Shown: positions 12,641 to 23,900, counted from the stretch's first letter. The stretch is DNA of 64,000 bases from Avena insularis (GCA_023614405.1 CM042691.1:179152927-179216926), one strand, 5' to 3'. Translations and numbers: made by a program. Notes: generated from the letters alone by a model not told the origin.

Positions 12641-13440
12641 ATGGCACCACCTGCTTTTAATTTCAATGTGTTCATGGAGAAAGAGAAACTTGCAACAAAC
12701 GGTAACAACTTTACCGAATGGGCCATGAATTTGAGGATTCTCCTCTCTGCTGCACCCGCTAGGCCCCCCACCATTCGATGATGCCCCTGATGAGGAGAAG
12801 AATTCTATCAGACTCATCAGGAGGACCACAACTTAGTTCATTGCGGCATATTGTATGGGCTAGAGCCAGAACTTCGAAAGCGTTTCGAAAAAGGCAATGC
12901 ATTTGATACAATGGGTGAGTTGAAAATGTTTTTCGACACACATGCTGCTATAGAGAGCTACAATGCTTCAGAAAAGTTCTTTAGCTGCATGATGGAAGAG
13001 AACAACTCCATAAGTGAGCATGTACTCAAGATGTCGGGTTACGCTAATAAGCTTGTGTCCTTGGGAATAACGATTCCCATTGACTTAGGAATCCATCATG
13101 TTCTACAGTCTCTGCCACCTAGCTATAAGAGCTTCATGATGAACTATAATATGCAAGGCATGAAGAAGTCTCTCCCCGAGCTTATGTCAATGCTTAAAAC
13201 TGCAGAAGTGGAGATCAAGAAAGAACATCAAGTGTTGATGATCAATAAGACCACTGGTTTCAAGAAAGACAAGAAGGGAAAACAGAAGGGAAGTAAGGGC
13301 GGCAAGCTAGTTGTCGTGCATGAAAAGAAACCCCAAGTTGGCCCTAAGTCTGATACCGAGTGCTATTATTGTAAGGGGACTGGCCACTGGAAGCGCAACA
13401 GCCCCAAGTATTTGGCAGACAAGAAGGCCGGCAAGGCAAA
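12641..13440 (+). pseudogene. Copia gag, frameshifted, with a defective zinc knuckle
   Basis: The ATG at 12641 opens MAPPAFNFNVFMEKEKL, the usual start of this gag. A frame change at a C-run near 12770 breaks it, and it resumes at 12851 as capsid-like sequence (LGITIPIDLGIHHVLQSLPPS). A basic linker and a CCHC knuckle follow, CYYCKGTGHWKRNS, where the fourth ligand is Ser (codon 13400-13402) in place of Cys. Gag would coat and package the RNA. Both the shift and the lost zinc ligand argue against function. Confidence 0.85.
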
Positions 13441-14120
13441 TAAAGGTATATATGATATACATCTTATTGATGTGTACTTGACTAGTACTCGCAGTAGCAC
13501 CTGGGTATTTGATACCGGTTCAGTTGCTAATATTTGTAACTTGAATCAGGGGCTGCAGAACAAGCGACTTCTAGCAAGGGGTGAGGTCAAGATGCGTGTC
13601 GGCAATGGATCAAGTGTTGATGTGATCGTCGTCGGAACGCTACCTCTCCACTTACCTTCGGTATTAGTTATAAATTTGAATAATTGTTATCTGGTTCCAG
13701 CACTGAGCATGAACATTGTATCTAGATCATGTTTGATGGGAAGTGGTTATTCATTTAAATCCGAGAACAATGGTTGTTCTATTTATATGAATGAAATCTT
13801 TTATGGTCATGCACCGATGATGAATGGTTTATTTCTATTGGATCTCGATAATAGTGTTACACATATTCATATTGTTGATGATAAAAGGATTAAACTTAAT
13901 GATGATATATCCACATATATGTGGCACTGTCGTCTAGGTAATATTGGTGTTAAATGCATGAAGAATCTCCATTCGGATGGACTTTTGGAATCACTTGATT
14001 TTGAATCATTTGATACATGTGAGCCATGTCTTATGGGCAAGATGACTAGAACGCCTTTTCTAGTTCAATGGAATGGGCGACAGATTTATTGGAAATCATA
14101 CATTCTGAGGTATGTGGTCC
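13441..14120 (+). pseudogene. Copia protease and pre-integrase domain
   Basis: It continues in the gag frame. The aspartic protease active site is D-T-G-S at WVFDTGSVANIC. The pre-integrase zinc region follows (MWHCRLGNIG, then CEPCLMGKM). The second His expected in the HHCC pattern appears as Asn in LGNIG. The frame ends at 14125, and integrase continues in another frame from about 14068, so a small indel lies near 14060. Confidence 0.82.
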
Positions 14121-14777
14121 AATGAATGTGTCGGCGCGAGGTGGATATCGTTATTCTATTACTTTCACGGATGATTTGAGTATATACGGTTATATCTACT
14201 TGATGAAACACAAGTCTGAAACCTTTGAAAAGTTCAAGGAATTTCAGAGTGAAGTGGAAAATTATCGTAATAGAAAGATCAAATTTCTACGGTCCGGCCC
14301 TGGAGGTGAGTATCTAAGTTACGATTTTAGCACTCATATGAAAAAGTGTGGAATTGTTTCACAACTCACACCTGCCAGAACACCACAGCGAAATGGTGTG
14401 GCGGAACATCGTAATCGTACTTTATTGGATATGGTTCGATCTATGATGTCTCTGATAGACTTGCCACTATCATTTTGGGGTTATGCACTAGAAACTGCTG
14501 CATTCACTTTAAATCGGGCACCATCTAAATCCGTTGAATAGACACCATATGAATTGTGGTTTGGAAACAAACCTAAGCTGTCATTTCTTAAAGTTTGGGG
14601 ATGCGATGTTTATGTGAAGAAACTTCAACCGGATAAACTCGAACCCAAAGCGGAAAAATGCGTCTTCATAGGATACCCTAAGGAAACTATTGGGTATTCC
14701 TTATATCACACATCCGAGGCAAGGTTTTTGTTGCCAAGAATGGATCCTTTCTATAGAAAGAGTTTCTTGCGAAAGGC
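14068..14777 (+). pseudogene. Copia integrase, catalytic residue lost
   Basis: The copia integrase core runs GGYRYSITFTDD, then LRSGPGGEY, then NGVAEHRNRTLLD. The first Asp and the Glu are present. The second catalytic Asp position reads Gly (codon 14296-14298). An in-frame TAG at 14539-14541 stops the protein before TPYELWFGNKP, and a frameshift near 14715 follows. This integrase could not catalyse strand transfer. Confidence 0.85.
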
Positions 14778-16031
14778 GTGAGTAGTCAGAAGGTAGAACT
14801 CGAAGAGGTTGTTAAACCTTCTCTTCATAGTATGGCGGGTAGCATAGCGCCAGAAGCCATTCCGGAGTTGGCTTCACCAATTGAAGAGGGAACTAATGAT
14901 AATGATCATGAAACTCCAAAAGAGAGTACTACAAAACCTCGTAGGTCTAGCAGGACGCGTGCAGCTCCCGAGCTATACGGAAATCCTATTATGAAATTCA
15001 TGGTCGATGAAATTGATGACCATGCGACATATGAAGAAGCGATGGTGAGCCCGGATTCCAACAAATGGTTAGAAGCCATGAAATCCAAGATGGAATCCAT
15101 GTACGAAAACCAAGTTTGGAACTTGGTGGACTTACCTCACGACCGAAAGGCCGTGGAGAATAAATGGATTTTCAAAAGGAAAACTGATGCTGATGGTAAT
15201 GTGACCGTCTATAAAGCTCGACTTGTCACAAAGGGGTTTAGACATATTCAAGGAGTTGAATACGATGAGACATTCTCTCCCATAGCGATGCTAAATTCAG
15301 TTAGGATTATGTTAGAAATTGCTGCATATTTCGACTATGAAATATGGCAGATGGATGACAAAACTGTGTTCCTCAATGGAAATATTGAAGACGAGTTGTA
15401 TATGATACAACCAAAGGGTTTTGTCGATCCTAAGGATGCTGACAAGGTATGCAAGCTTCAATGATCCATCTATGGACTGAAGCAAGCATCCCGGAGTTCG
15501 AATCTCCGCTTTGATGAGGTAATCAAAGAGTTTGGATTTGTCCAAACTTATGGAGAGGCTTGTATTTACAAGAAAGTAAGTGGGAGCAATGTGTCATTTC
15601 TGATATTATATGTGGATGACATATTATTGATCGAAAATAATATAGATCTTTTAAACAGTGTTAAAAGTTATCTAAACAGCAAATTTTCAATGAAGGACCT
15701 AGGTGAAGCGTCATACATATTAGGCATAAAGATATATAGAGATAGATCTAGGCGCCTAATAGGGCTATCGCAAAGTACATACCTTGATAAGATTTTAAAG
15801 AAGTTTAAAATGGACGAAAGTAAGAAGGGGTTCTTACCTATGTTGCAAGGCAAGACATTGAGTAAGACTCAAAGTCCGACTACGGCGGAAGAAAGAGAGA
15901 CAATGGACAAAGTCCCCTATGCTTCAGCCATAGGCTCTATAATATACGCCATGCTATGTACAAGACCGGATGTGGCACATGCTATTAGTTTGACTAGTAG
16001 GTACCAATCGGATCCAGGTTCGGAACACTAG
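14778..16031 (+). pseudogene. Copia reverse transcriptase
   Basis: The copia RT includes MKSKMESMYENQVWNLVDLP, ENKWIFKRKTDADG, YKARLVTKGF, the catalytic Asp in WQMDDKTVFLNG, IYGLKQAS and the YVDD box at about 15609-15620. TGA at 15462-15464 interrupts the frame, and TAG at 16029-16031 ends it just before the point where element C is inserted. The RT palm motifs themselves are intact. Confidence 0.88.
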
Positions 16032-16040
16032 ATAACGGTC

Positions 16041-16440
16041 CAGGTATGTCCAGTCCCCGAGGATCAGGCTGGTGTGTTACAATGGTCTGATTCTTTTAGT
16101 GTCTTGTTATTTTTCGTGTCCAGCCCCCGAGTGCGCACTCGCTGAATTTCAGCGGGTGGGCACTTAGGATTTGTTGATCGCCAGTCCCCGAGTGCGCACT
16201 CGCTGAATTTCAGCGGGTGGGCACTTAGGATTTCTTGATTGCCAGTCCCCGAGAGCGCACTCGCTGAATTTCAGCGGGTGGACACTTAGGATTTCTTGAT
16301 TGCCAGTCCCCGAGTGCGCACTCGCTGTATTTCAGTGGGTGGGCACTTAGGATTTCGCTTTGGTTAACTGTTTGGATTGTGTGCAGGGTCTGCAACGTGA
16401 GTCAGCTGACCGGCGAGCGTAGAGGCCGAGTTCCCGAGTG
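16041..16440 (+). pseudogene. aORF remnant of element C: intron and start of the next exon
   Basis: CAGGTATGTCC at 16041 matches the exon-intron junction of the element B aORF near 23134. The matching acceptor is TGTGTGCAG near 16386, followed by codons for GLQRESAD as in B at about 23420. After about 16 codons the exon dissolves into the 45-bp repeat array. This marks C as a relative of B and shows where the array grew. Confidence 0.72.
16121..16364 (+). repeat. Minisatellite 1 of element C: 61 bp x 4
   Basis: Units start at 16121, 16182, 16243 and 16304 with CAG(C/T)CCCCGAG and end in CACTTAGGATTT. They lie in the aORF intron. Element B has three related 59-60 bp units in the same intron. 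Confidence 0.95.
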
Positions 16441-16492
16441 CGCCGAGTGGCGAGGTTGGGGGACCGGCGAGTGGCGCTGTCTGTAGCACACC

Positions 16493-16850
16493 GAGTCCCC
16501 GAGCGTGTTGAGTACGCGAGGGCGAGTCCGTAGTGGCGAGTCCCCGAGCACGTTGAGTATGCGAGGGTGAATCCGCGGTGGAGAGTCCCCGAGCGTGTTG
16601 AGTACGTGAGGGCGAGTCCGCAGTGGCGAGTCCCCGAGCACGTTGAGTACGCGAGGGCAAACCCACGGTGGGGAGTCCCCGAGCACGTTGAGTACGCGAG
16701 GGCGAACCCACGGTGGGGAGTCCCCGAGCGCGTTGAGTACGCGAGGTCGAGTCCGCGGTGACGAGTCCCGAGCCTGTTGAGTATGCGAGGGCGAGTCCGT
16801 GGCGGCGAGTCCCCGCGCATGAGTACGCGAGGGCGAGTCCGCGGTGACGA
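16493..16850 (+). repeat. Minisatellite 2 of element C: 45 bp x 8
   Basis: Units start GAGTCCCC at 16493, 16538, 16583, 16628, 16673, 16718, 16763 and 16807. The spacing is 45 bases (44 in the last). Because 45 is a multiple of three, several frames stay open on both strands and read as 15-residue repeats; I treat those as by-products. Confidence 0.95.
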
Positions 16851-17299
16851 GTCGACGAGGGCGAGCCGCGGTCATGGAACCATGCGTACACACTGCATGC
16901 CTAGGAGTAGTCCCCGACGCTCGAGTTGGCTTGTAGAGGCGACTTGAGGCTCTTTAGAGATGCATATTCTGAAAATATTAGTGGTTGCTCCGAGCGCGGT
17001 GAGTGGCGAGCGCGACAAGCGACGTCGAAGTCGGCTGGCGCGGCAGCGCGTGATCGGCGACAGCAGCGTGAACGGCGACCGGGGCGCCAAGTTCCTGGCG
17101 AGTAGCGAGTCGCGCGACCGGCTAGCGCCGAGTCCCCGAGCGCGGCGAGCGCTGAGTCCCCGAGCGCGGCGAGTGGTGGGGTCTAACGACCGGCGAGCGG
17201 TGAGTGGTGGGGTCTAACGACCGGCGAGCGCTGAAGTCCCAGCGGCAGCGGCGGCGCGAGTCCCAGCGGCGGCGCTGGCGCGTCCCAGTCCGGCGAGCG

Positions 17300-17620
17300 G
17301 CGAGCGCCGAGTTCCCGAGCGTGGAGAGTCCGCGATGATTGCGAGTTCGCGAGGGGAGAGTCTCCGAGCGTGGCGAGTCCGCGAGGGGAGAGTCCCCGAG
17401 CGTGGAGAGTCCGCGAGGGGAGAGTCCCCGAGCGTGGCGAGTCCGCGATGATTGCGAGTCCGCGAGGGGAGAGTCCCCGAGCGTGGCGAGTCCGCGATGA
17501 TTGCGAGTCCGCGAGGGAAGAGTCCTCGAGCGTGGCGAGTCCGCGATGATTGCGAGTCCGCGAGGGGAGAGTTCCCGAGCGTGGCGAGTCCGCGATGATT
17601 GCGAGTCCGCGACAAAGTTG
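17300..17620 (+). repeat. Minisatellite 3 of element C: mixed 32-bp and 49-bp units
   Basis: Successive GAGTCnCC starts at 17358, 17390, 17422, 17471, 17520 and 17569 are spaced 32, 32, 49, 49 and 49. The 49-bp form is the 32-bp form plus a 17-bp insert (ATGATTGCGAGTCCGCG). Confidence 0.9.
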
Positions 17621-17650
17621 ATCGCGCTGTTTCTGTTAGCGAGTCTCTCG

Positions 17651-18000
17651 TCTTGGCCCGGGGGGCCAGTCGTATGGCCACTCCAAAGATGGCTCTCGGC
17701 TTGGCGTTCTTCCTGGACGATCCGAGGTTCGGTTTGCGAGTCCTCGTCCGCAGTACTTAGCCGTGCGAGTCGCACTGTCTAAGGTTGAGGAGGACATGGT
17801 GCTGTTTGTGTAGCACTACCATTTGTCTTGGCCCGGAAGGCCAGTCGAGCAAGGCGACTCCAATGATGGCTCTCGGTTAGCGTTTTTCGTGGACGATCCG
17901 AGGCTCGGTTTGCGAGTCCTCGTCCGCACTACTTGGCCATTGCGAGTCGCTCTTTCAAAGGTTGACAAAGGCGAATTGATTTTTCCCGAGGGGAAGAGAA
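17651..18000 (+). repeat. Two 175-bp repeats of element C
   Basis: Copies start TCTTGGCCCGG at 17651 and 17826. Each contains ATGGCTCTCGG, GGACGATCCGAGG and GCGAGTCCTCGTCCGCA. Related, more diverged copies lie in element B at about 24660-25160, downstream of its aORF. Confidence 0.88.
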
Positions 18001-18106
18001 GCCCAGTGGTGAGTCCATGCAGCGTGGCATGTGACCCTCTCTGGCGACTCGGATGATGAAGGTCCCTTAGAAGACACGGCGTATGCATTCGACGTAGCCG
18101 GAAAGG

Positions 18107-18360
18107 GTCGACGCGGCGGACACAGGGTCGACGCGGCGGACGGAGGTCGCGCTATGGCGAAGTCGACGCGGCGGACACGGGGTTGACGCGGCAGACAGAG
18201 GTCGCGCTATGGCGAAGTCGACGCGGCGAACACGGGGTCGACGCGGCGGACGGAGGTCGCGCTATGGCGAAGTCGACACGGCGGACGGAGATCGCGCTAT
18301 GGCGAAGTTGACGCGGCGGACGGAGATCGCGCTATGGCGATGTCGACGCGGCGGGCGAGT
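18107..18360 (+). repeat. Minisatellite 4 of element C: 20- and 35-bp units
   Basis: GTCGACGCGGCGGA-type starts (some with one change) lie at 18107, 18127, 18162, 18182, 18217, 18237, 18272, 18307 and 18342. The spacings are 20, 35, 20, 35, 20, 35, 35 and 35. The 35-bp unit contains TCGCGCTATGGCGAA. Confidence 0.9.
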
Positions 18361-18369
18361 CTGCAACAG

Positions 18370-19330
18370 ACAAGTCCCCGAGCCTAGCGAGTCCGCGTTT
18401 AGGCGAAGGTCCGGAGCATGGCGAGTCTGCGATAGACGAGTCGCCGGACGTGGCGAGTCCACGACGGGAAGATCCACGAGCGTGGCGAGTCCGAAAGGGG
18501 CGAATCGTGAGAGCTGAGTCTCCCGAGATGGGTCGGACGGAGTCGCGTGGCGGTGTTTCAACGAGACGGAGTCATCGTAGCTCGAACCAACTTGATTTTC
18601 GTCAGGTCCCTCGCACACCGATAGACAAGATTCATGTCATCTAGATTAATTTTCAGAATCAGCAAAGATATTATAAAGTTGCCACATAGGCGAGCGAGTA
18701 CTTGGTTTGGACAAAAATAATTAATCGTAGTGAGTAAAGCAATTGAAATAATATCACCTGGTTATTCCAGTATGGTGCACGGGCGATGATCTTTACTTTT
18801 CACGCGATGATTTTCTCTCGACCTGACCCACGTTCATATGGTTTCTTCTTGCTTTGGCACTAGCAAAACATACCCATCTCTTCGCTGTACGCGACACCAC
18901 TTTGATAGCCTGCCTTTGCCGATTAAAGAACCTGCCTAATTGCGAGTCGGCAGCTAAATTATTGGTGACGAATTCATTTGGTATCAAGAGACATGTTCTT
19001 GTTCGGTTCCAGGTGGAGGATTTAATTCTCCAAAGGAATCCATGCATCTCAATTGAAACTATGAGGTCAGACCAAATTAAATAATCAACTAAAATGTAAT
19101 CAACACGGGAGGGAATCAAATAGAAAACCAATCAGCTATATGCGACCTGGATGCTGGCGCTCGTGATTTTCCAAGTTGACACATGCGCCTGTTCCGTGTC
19201 GGCCGGCAACAGACTGATCAGAAAATCGGCAACCTCCGGCTTATCGGACAGCAATTCTTTGACGGCGCGTTAGATTCCGCTTGTGACGCGAGAGATCCCG
19301 CTCGGATTATCACCCTCCAAACACCGCTTG
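18370..19330. other. Internal region of element C between repeats and primer site
   Basis: About 950 bases have no recognisable gag or pol motif on either strand. The first part still has scattered GAGTCC motifs. From 18600 the composition becomes ordinary and no long frame is convincing. In an intact Tat element the gag-pol genes would be here, so this is either a deletion scar or the spacer of a non-autonomous derivative. Confidence 0.55.
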
Positions 19331-19348
19331 CCCCACGGTGGGCGCCAA
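19331..19348 (-). other. Gypsy primer binding site of element C
   Basis: On the minus strand it reads TTGGCGCCCACCGTGGGG, one base inside the LTR. Elements A, B and F have closely similar sites. Confidence 0.85.
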
Positions 19349-19349
19349 C

Positions 19350-19819
19350 TGTCGTGGTATTGCACGGCAGATGCTACTGGGGGTAGCTTACGTAGAGGAA
19401 GCAAGGCGACGTAGAAGAATCCGGGAGCGAGAATGGCACACGATGTACCCAGGTTCACGTCCCCTTGGTGGAGGATCGCTACGTCCTGCTATCAATCCAG
19501 TATATGATCATAGATTGGTTTACATGGGAGCCGAAGTAGGCGGAGGGAGAGACTAGATCTAATCTAATGTAGGAGAAGATGCCCCGTGGGGGTGCCCCTG
19601 GTGGCTTTATATATGCAACCACTTAGGGTTTACAAGTATTTGGTGGGCTTTGTATTGGAGTCGCCGTCTTGGGCCTCCAGTCGGCGCCACTCGTCTGGAT
19701 CCAGTATGCGCCAGTCGCCGTATTGGGCGAGTCGACCCGCTCAGGGCTAGGTTCCAGTCGGCTCGATCCAGCTTGCGAATCCGCTTCGTGGGTATACCCC
19801 GATTGGTATTCCCCCATCA
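19350..19819 (-). repeat. 5' LTR of element C
   Basis: It is bounded by TG...CA, about 470 bp. It starts TGTCGTGG on the plus strand and ends CCCCCATCA. A TATA-like TATATAAA on the minus strand lies at 19606-19613. It resembles the element B LTR at both ends but differs inside, so C is a related subfamily. Confidence 0.85.
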
Positions 19820-20051
19820 AGAATATCCTTAAGTACTTGCGAAGATCTAAGGATATGTTTCTTGTCTACGCAGCTGAAGAAGAGATCATCGCTAAGTGTT
19901 ATGTCGACACAAGCTTTGACACCGATCCGGATGAATCTAAGTCTCAATCCGGATACATATTTCTCATTAATGGCAGAGCAGTTAGTTGGAGGAGTTCCAA
20001 ACAACCCATGGTGGCGAGATCAACAACGGAGGCTGATATGTTGCTGCTTCG
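19820..20051 (+). pseudogene. Copia RNase H, first part
   Basis: The copia frame resumes after element C with NILKYLRRSKDMFLVY, then YVDTSFDTDPDESKSQSGYIF, AVSWRSSKQPMVA and STTEAD. These are the RNase H start and middle, including the D of the first motif and the E of STTEA. A one-base loss after GCTGA shifts the frame just before element B interrupts it. The rest is at 32131. Confidence 0.88.
20047..20051 (+). repeat. Target site duplication CTTCG, left copy (element B)
   Basis: CTTCG directly precedes the element B LTR and is repeated exactly at 32131-32135. Removing B and one copy rejoins the copia RNase H codons. Confidence 0.96.
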
Positions 20052-20539
20052 TGTCGTGGGGATGGTCACGGCAGATGCTGCAATCGGCAGCGAGTAGTAG
20101 AACGAATGGCAAGGGCGGCCAGCCATCTGCGGTGCGAGATGAGGGCGAAGACACAGGGTTTTACCCAGGTTCGGCCCCCGAAGGGTAAAGACCTACTCCT
20201 GCTAGATTGTATTATGTTGGAGGTACAATGGGCGAGCTCGAAGGCTAGGCGGCGAGTCGCTTGGGTGGATGATGGAACGTACGTTTGCACGCCCTGTAGG
20301 GAGGTTTATATAGTCTCACCCTCCCTAGGGTTTACAAATCTCAACCGAATCTGTTAAGGTTTCGGTACTCGTTTAACCTAATCTGACTGAGCCTATCTAC
20401 TCTCCTGGGCCTTCAGCTTCCAGTCGCTTGGATCCACGCCAGGTCTCGATCCAGTCGCCATCTTGCAGGCCCACTCGCCAGGTCGTGGGCCGGTCGGAAA
20501 CGTCCTGCTGGGTATACCCCGGTAGGCATATCCCCATCA
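20052..20539 (-). repeat. 3' LTR of element B
   Basis: TG...CA bounded (TGTCGTGGGG to CCCCATCA in plus orientation), 488 bp, near-identical to 31642-32130. The minus-strand TATA box is at 20305-20312. Confidence 0.95.
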
Positions 20540-20551
20540 GTAGTCCCCGAG
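20540..20551 (-). other. Polypurine tract of element B
   Basis: On the minus strand the bases next to the 3' LTR read CTCGGGGACTAC. The tract would prime plus-strand cDNA. The same core, CTCGGGGACT, recurs in the minisatellites of B and C. Confidence 0.7.
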
Positions 20552-20983
20552 GTCGTCGTCAATTGGGCGTAGGTGGTTGCTGGCAGTCGGAGCATACGGG
20601 TCCAATGCGGACACCCAGTCGAATCGGTGGCGGGCTCCTGAATAAAGGAAAAAACTAGTCATTCTGGTCGCAGCTCGGTGAACGGGTCGACGAAGTATTT
20701 AGGCACTGTTGTAGTGATCGGGTCGGCGAGCCGAGTGGACGAAGTTGGACCGTCAAGAACAGTCAAACTAGCCGTTGGGGTAATCCAACGGTAACTTTTG
20801 GCGTAATCACCGTGTAGTAACGGCTCCCTGATTTGGCGGGTAACAACCGCCATATAAAGGGAATGGTAGGCGATCGGAGAACCACCTCCTCGTCATTTCC
20901 TCCGATTGCGCGCACCTTCGTTTTCCTCCGCATCGCGATCCAGCCGAACCGAAATCCTCCGACCTTCACGAATCCTTCCGCCG

Positions 20984-23900
20984 ATGGCCCCCTCCACCGA
21001 ACCATGGGGCAGGTCCAAGTGTACGAGAGCGTTACTGGCTTCCTTCGAGGAGGCCGGGATCGTTCGCGTCGGTAGGTGGCGCATCCCCGCGGCCGGAGAG
21101 GTGACTCCGGACCCGCGCGAGGGAGAATTCGTCTGCTTCACCAGCCACCTGGAACGGGGGCTGGGATTCCCCACATCTCTTTTCTTCCGGCGCTTCTGCG
21201 CCTTCTACGAGATCCAACCATCGGACCTGGGCCCGCACAGCATCGACCAACTCGCCATTTTCGTGGCATTCTGCGAGTGCTACCTGGCCTGCAGGCCCTA
21301 TTTCCCCCTGTGGCAAGATCAGTTCCACGGGCGGATCAGTCGCGAAGAAGCAGGCAGCCCGATGCTTGCCGCGGGGGGCCTGACGTTTCAATTGAAGTCG
21401 AAGGCCTCCTTTTTCGATCTGATGCTACCTGCCAAGGCGGCGAGTGAATGGAAGAAGTCTTGGTTTTACGTCACCGAGGCGACTCCAGACGGCGAGGTGG
21501 CGATCCCAAGATACTCCGCCGACCGGCCCGAACCGCGCCGACTCCAAGTCGGCAAGCTTCCAACAGACCAGCGGATGGTTGTGGATGAAATGCTTCAGAC
21601 CATCCGCGGCCTGAAGAAGAAAGGTCTCCAGCCCATCAACTTGTACAACTGCTGGCTCGAGCGGCGACTCGTCCCCCTGGCCCGCCGTGACCACTACATG
21701 TACGAGTACACGGGCCGGGAGGACTCGACGAAATCCTGCCTCGCCGAGTGGCAACTCGAGGATTACCTCCTGGCGTTGAAGAAGATCACCCAGGCGACGT
21801 ACCTCCACGCGAAGGTTGGGGTCACCCCCTACACCGCGAAGCATCCAGCCCCGACGGTAAGTTATTTTCCACCATTCGCAGTCGCAGTAATGCTGTCGCG
21901 GTTATACTGATATTGTCTTACGCCTATTGCAGTTATTTCAAGTGGTGGAAGGGTGGCTTCCGCCCGCGGACGACGAGAATTCGAGCTCGTCCGTCCAGGA
22001 GGGGGCGAATTGCCTCCTGCAAGGGGCGGCGTCGAGAGTGACAGGAGCGGCGACGATGACGAATCCGAGGAAGAGGTCGCCCCACTGGTCCGGAAAACTC
22101 GCGGACAGCGGCAGCGTGAGCTCGAAGCGAGCAAAAGCCTCGAACGTCATGACGATGACGACGACGAGCTCCCCGAGCACACCTCGCATCGCGAGGCTAC
22201 TCCATCGAAGAAGAAGAAGAAGAAGAAGGAGGTGAAGGCCCCTCCAAAGAGGAAGACGAAGCCAGTGAGACAGGCGTCTCCGCCTCATTCGCCAAGCAGC
22301 ACCGACGCCACCAGCCTGGCCAGGGGTGAAGCTCCACAGACGATGGAGGCGCCGGACATCACCGCCGTCCTGAGTGAGGTGCCTCTGGCCTTGATGCCTC
22401 CGCCGTTCGCCGATCTGGGTGGGGCTGCTCGGTCACGGCAACCGCCGCCGTGGAAGCTCCCGCCAAAACGTTTGAAGCTTCGAAGTAAGGCCGACAACGA
22501 AGAAGCCGTCCGTGTCTTGGGCACACGATGTCCTGGAGATGGGCCTCAGTCGACGACTGGGCCCCGAATTGGAGAAGCCGGCCGGCATCCGCACGGGGCT
22601 GCGGTTCCTACCGGTCGCCAAGTGAGTTTTATTCACCTGTCTTTGTTTTCATTGTACTCGGACCACTTTGTTCATGTGATCAATTTGTAGGACTGGAGCT
22701 AAGAAGATAGGCCACCCGACCGTGGCCAAGGTGCCTCCAGTCGTCAGCGAGGAGGACCCCTCCCGGAAGAGGAAGGCGGACGAGGTCGTCGCCCCCGCGG
22801 ATAGTGCCAAGAAGAGCAAGGGCGACAAAGTTGTCACGGTGTCTGACGAAACGACAATCGCTCCGAGTGAACCCGTGGCGGAGGCGGCCTTGACGACCAA
22901 GGAGGGTGCTCCCTCGCCTGGGGTGGCCGAGCCGGCCTCTTTTGGTGCCGACGCATCCATCGCGACCTTCCCATGCTTCATGGCCAGAGCAGCTACGGCT
23001 AGTGGTACCACGCCCTCGAGCCGCGCGCCTGAAGTTGCCGAGATGGAGGTCGAGCAGCGTCGCGGGCACACTTCGGCACTTCTCGCATCCGTGGACGCGA
23101 TACAGCTTCATGGCATGCTTGGCGCAGCCATCCAGGTATGTCCAGTCCCCGAGGATCGGGCCGCTGACTTGCAGCGGTCGGATTCTTTTAGTGTCTTTGT
23201 TTTTGTTTCTCGCGTCCAGTCCCCGAGTGCCTAGTCGCTGAATTTCTGCGGGTGGGCACTTAGTTTTTTGATCTCCAGTCCCCGAGTGCCTACTCACTGA
23301 ATTTCAGCGGGTGGGCACTTAGGATTTTTGATCTCCAGTCACTGAGTGCCTACGTGCTGAATTTCAGCAGGTGGGCGCTTAGGATTTTGTTTTTGTTAAC
23401 TGTTTGTCTTTTGCGCAGGGTTTGCAGCGTGAGTCAGCCGACCGACTTGCTGCGAAGCGTCGCGCGAAGAAAGAACTTGCCATCCAAGAGGCGAACAAGG
23501 GACTCCAGGCGACTGCTGCGAAGGCAGAAGAGGTTCGCCAGGGCCTTGTCCCGGCGAGTGAGCTAACGGCGGCGCAATCGGCATTGAGTTTGGCGGAAAA
23601 GCGGATCGCCGACCTTGAGCGCGAGCTGAAGGAAGCGAAGGAAGAGGCGAGTTCGGCGGATGGGCGAGCCAAGGCTGCTGTTATGGCCGCCCCTGAGGAG
23701 TGTAAGGTCTCTGACGCCCTTGTTGCTGGTCTTCAAGACGACTACACCTCTCTTCAGAGCTTCATCACGGATCTCTCTCGTCCCTCTATTGGTGAGTGTA
23801 CCTGCCTCTGCCTGTAACATATGCATTGTGTAATCTTTGATGCATTCACTGTCACCTTCTGTCCGCATGTCGGATCATTGATAGCGCAGAAGAGGCGAAT

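Larger units (their letters stand above)
16041..19819 (-). mobile_element. Truncated Tat-type gypsy element C, inserted in copia RNase H
   Basis: It interrupts the copia frame between the ACGGTC at 16035-16040 and the AGAATATCC at 19820. The right end is an LTR (19350-19819) with a gypsy primer site on the minus strand. The left end starts inside the intron of an antisense gene matching element B at 23135. The 3' LTR and all of gag-pol are absent, and no target duplication remains on the left. It therefore suffered a terminal deletion and was probably already non-autonomous. Most of its length is tandem repeats. Confidence 0.82.

Noticed and set aside
16121..16850. CRISPR-like regular repeats
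   Set aside because: Units are directly adjacent with no unique spacers, in a plant retrotransposon; they are ordinary minisatellites.
16347..18618. Long minus-strand open frames with 15-residue repeats (SRTQRARGL type)
   Set aside because: They follow from the 45-bp unit being a multiple of three and from high GC. Several frames are open at once, and the array sits in an intron/exon remnant of an aORF on the other strand.
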